DNA of 64,000 nt from Natrinema pallidum DSM 3751 (lineage in GTDB: Archaea; Halobacteriota; Halobacteria; Halobacteriales; Natrialbaceae). The notes beneath the pieces were generated by a model. It was not told the DNA's origin. It was given only the letters and a program-made list of their open reading frames with translations, and did no database searches. The translations under genes were made by a program, and so were the position numbers. Positions within the stretch are counted from its first letter, which is position 1. Every line of letters starts with the position of its first letter. Location: NCBI RefSeq assembly GCF_000337615.1, contig NZ_AOII01000020.1:1-64000 (forward strand), read 5' to 3'. This document shows, one piece after another, positions 62,735-64,000 of the stretch.

Positions 62735-63343
62735 TTAGCGGGCGGCTGCCGCGACGCGCTCTTTCTCTTCTTTCTGGCTGACCGCGTAGGTCTGGACGTC
62801 GTAGTTGGCCGCGCCGATAAGCTGGTTGGCGATGGCCTCCTCGATGTCCGTGGTGGTCTTGAACGAATCGTTGTAGACGCCTTCCGCGAGGAACTTCAGC
62901 GACTGGTCGACGCGGCGCTGCGGGGCAACGTCGACGGCCTTCGGAACCGAAATACCGCCGTATTTCAGGCGAACGGTCTCCTCTCGAGGAGCCGCGTTCT
63001 CGACGGCCGTGACGAGCACCTGGATCGGGTTGTCCTCGGTCCGTTCGTGGATGATGTCGAAGGCATCACGGACGTAGTTGAGCGTCTTCTGTTTCTTGCC
63101 CGTGTTCTCCTCGGTCTGCATCAGCCGGTTGATGAACCGCTCGACGATGGAGATCTGGGACTTCTTGAACTGCTTGCCGGCGTGGCGACCCGCGGTGTGA
63201 GCGACGGGGGTCACCGTGATGTAACGCTCGGTCGAGGGGTCGGCGTACTCGAGGTCGCCGAGTTCCCACGTGCCAAAGAGCTGTGCCGAAACGTCCGTGC
63301 CACCGGCCGGGGCGTCCGGGTCCGGTTGATCTTCTGCCGCCAT
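62735..63343 (-). CDS. rps7: 30S ribosomal protein S7
   Basis: A 202-residue S7 that nucleates the 3' domain of 16S rRNA. After a halophile-type acidic N-terminal extension (EDQPDPDAPAGG), the core has HTAGRHAGKQFKKSQISIVERFINRLM, NPIQVLVTAVENAAPREETVRL and YGGISVPKAVDVAPQRRVDQSL. The ending EEKERVAAAAR is typical of archaeal S7. Its start lies two bases after the rps12 stop codon, so the two form one transcript. Confidence 0.97.
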   Translation of the reverse strand: MAAEDQPDPDAPAGGTDVSAQLFGTWELGDLEYADPSTERYITVTPVAHTAGRHAGKQFKKSQISIVERFINRLMQTEENTGKKQKTLNYVRDAFDIIHERTEDNPIQVLVTAVENAAPREETVRLKYGGISVPKAVDVAPQRRVDQSLKFLAEGVYNDSFKTTTDIEEAIANQLIGAANYDVQTYAVSQKEEKERVAAAAR

Positions 63344-63345
63344 GA

Positions 63346-63774
63346 TTATCGCACCGGTTTTTCCGCGTTGCCGCGAACGAGTTCCTTCAGGGCGACGCCG
63401 TTGACCTTGTCGACCTTGTAGTTGACACCGGAGAGGTCACCCATCGCACGACCCTTGGCCCCACCGATCCCGGCGATGGTGACTTCGTCGTGTTCGTCGA
63501 TGAACGAAATCGCGCCGTCACCGGGACAGAACGCGGTGACCTGCTTGCCGTTCTTGATCAGCTGGACTCGGACGCACTTTCGGATCGCCGAGTTGGGCTG
63601 TTTGGCTTCGATGCCGACCTTTTCGAGTACGATACCGCGGGCCTGGGGCGCACCCTCGAGCGGGTCGGACTTCTCGCGAAGTCCGCGGGCGCGGCGCGCG
63701 TAGTCCGAGTCGGACCACCGCTGGTTCTGGCGGTCCTTCTTGAGCTTGCGCGCGGCGTATTTGCCGTTTGCCAT
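63346..63774 (-). CDS. rps12: 30S ribosomal protein S12
   Basis: A 142-residue S12 at the decoding centre. Conserved blocks: [61 protein letters not shown] (the PNSA loop at the decoding site) and [20 protein letters not shown]. The ATG at 63774 opens the standard N-terminus; the frame extends upstream without similarity. It heads the rps12-rps7 pair with its own promoter. nusA, commonly just upstream in haloarchaea, is not in the 220 bases before it; an insertion-element end is found there instead. Confidence 0.97.
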   Translation of the reverse strand: MANGKYAARKLKKDRQNQRWSDSDYARRARGLREKSDPLEGAPQARGIVLEKVGIEAKQPNSAIRKCVRVQLIKNGKQVTAFCPGDGAISFIDEHDEVTIAGIGGAKGRAMGDLSGVNYKVDKVNGVALKELVRGNAEKPVR

Positions 63775-63796
63775 GGGCGTCGCTATCCGACGAAGG

Positions 63797-63805
63797 CACT
63801 TAAGC
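63797..63805 (-). promoter_or_regulatory. TATA box of rps12-rps7
   Basis: On the minus strand GCTTAAGTG is centred about 27 bases before the ATG at 63774. This would give the ribosomal genes a start independent of anything further upstream. Confidence 0.5.
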
Positions 63806-63951
63806 GACCCGTTTCGAGTCGGCGTTACGGCGTGAGAGCGGTCGATCGGGGTCGACGAAGGAATCTGAGCGGGTTTCACTACCGCGTAACAGCTCTCGGG
63901 CTGTCCGAGCGGATGGACCGCCCGATATCAGATCGTATAATTAACTAGGAG

Positions 63952-64000
63952 GTATGTGTTTACCCCCAGAAATCGCAGGAGGACAGTAGGTTCAAAATCG
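63952..64000. mobile_element. End of an insertion element (right window edge)
   Basis: An exact reverse complement of bases 40-88. The repeat is cut by the window end, so its true length exceeds 49 bases. It starts 178 bases upstream of rps12. The preceding AT-rich TATAATTAACTAG (63936-63948) is a plausible insertion target. The element body is outside the window. Confidence 0.6.

Noticed and set aside
63775-63951. Upstream extension of rps12 or part of nusA
   Set aside because: The open frame upstream of 63774 has no S12-like residues, and no NusA/KH motif is visible in any frame.

Overview
The window is chromosomal DNA of a haloarchaeon. It is GC-rich with very acidic proteins, many genes look leaderless with a TATA box about 25 bases upstream, and it carries archaeal EF-2, Orc1/Cdc6, a haloarchaeal rps12-rps7 pair, siroheme-route heme genes and many haloarchaeal proteins of unknown function. 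A member of the Natrialbales (Haloterrigena/Natrinema-like) fits, but genus cannot be fixed from sequence alone.

Layout. 1-463: an insertion-element end abutting the 3' part of a TRAP permease gene. 569-9838: fatty-acid and hydroxyacid catabolism (acyl-CoA ligase, acyl-CoA dehydrogenase, thiolase, 3-hydroxyacyl-CoA dehydrogenase, D-2-hydroxyacid dehydrogenase). 9839-12216: a replication origin with orc1/cdc6, seven well-conserved origin-recognition boxes plus degenerate ones, AT-rich stretches and a 26-bp tandem repeat. 12217-27866: siroheme decarboxylase, a TrpD-like protein, then a second acyl-CoA block (enoyl-CoA hydratase, R2-like oxidase, CaiB, two acyl-CoA dehydrogenases, thiolase, MaoC, SDRs, IclR regulator) with at least two gene relics. 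27892-33733: peptidase-like gene, two cyclophilin paralogues flanking an AT-rich island with a Tat-type cysteine-containing protein, SDR, ferredoxin. 33812-34014: tRNA-Leu(UAA) followed by a second copy of its 3' end. 34101-50563: membrane and secreted proteins, a third thiolase, TraB-like protein, aldehyde:ferredoxin oxidoreductase, Na+/H+ antiporter, second acyl-CoA ligase, MBL hydrolase, histidine kinase. 50615-56998: ion handling (CDF exporter, fluoride riboswitch with twin FluC channels, split MgtE pair with a PhoU/TrkA-C protein) and serS. 57252-58787: a Tat-secreted protein with three tandem repeats. 59372-63774: EF-2, a predicted zinc metalloprotein, rps7 and rps12. 63952-64000: the same insertion-element end as at the left edge, inverted.

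Themes. Genes for every step of beta-oxidation (activation, dehydrogenation, hydration, second oxidation, thiolysis) lie within about 25 kb on both sides of the origin, probably sharing the IclR regulator at 25706. The window is bounded by inverted copies of one 49-bp sequence, the left one cutting a gene and the right one lying just upstream of rps12 where nusA is usually found; this raises the possibility that the whole origin-bearing segment was inverted between two insertion-element copies. The fluoride riboswitch matches the known aptamer closely, including a covarying pseudoknot, but with an enlarged P2 arm.
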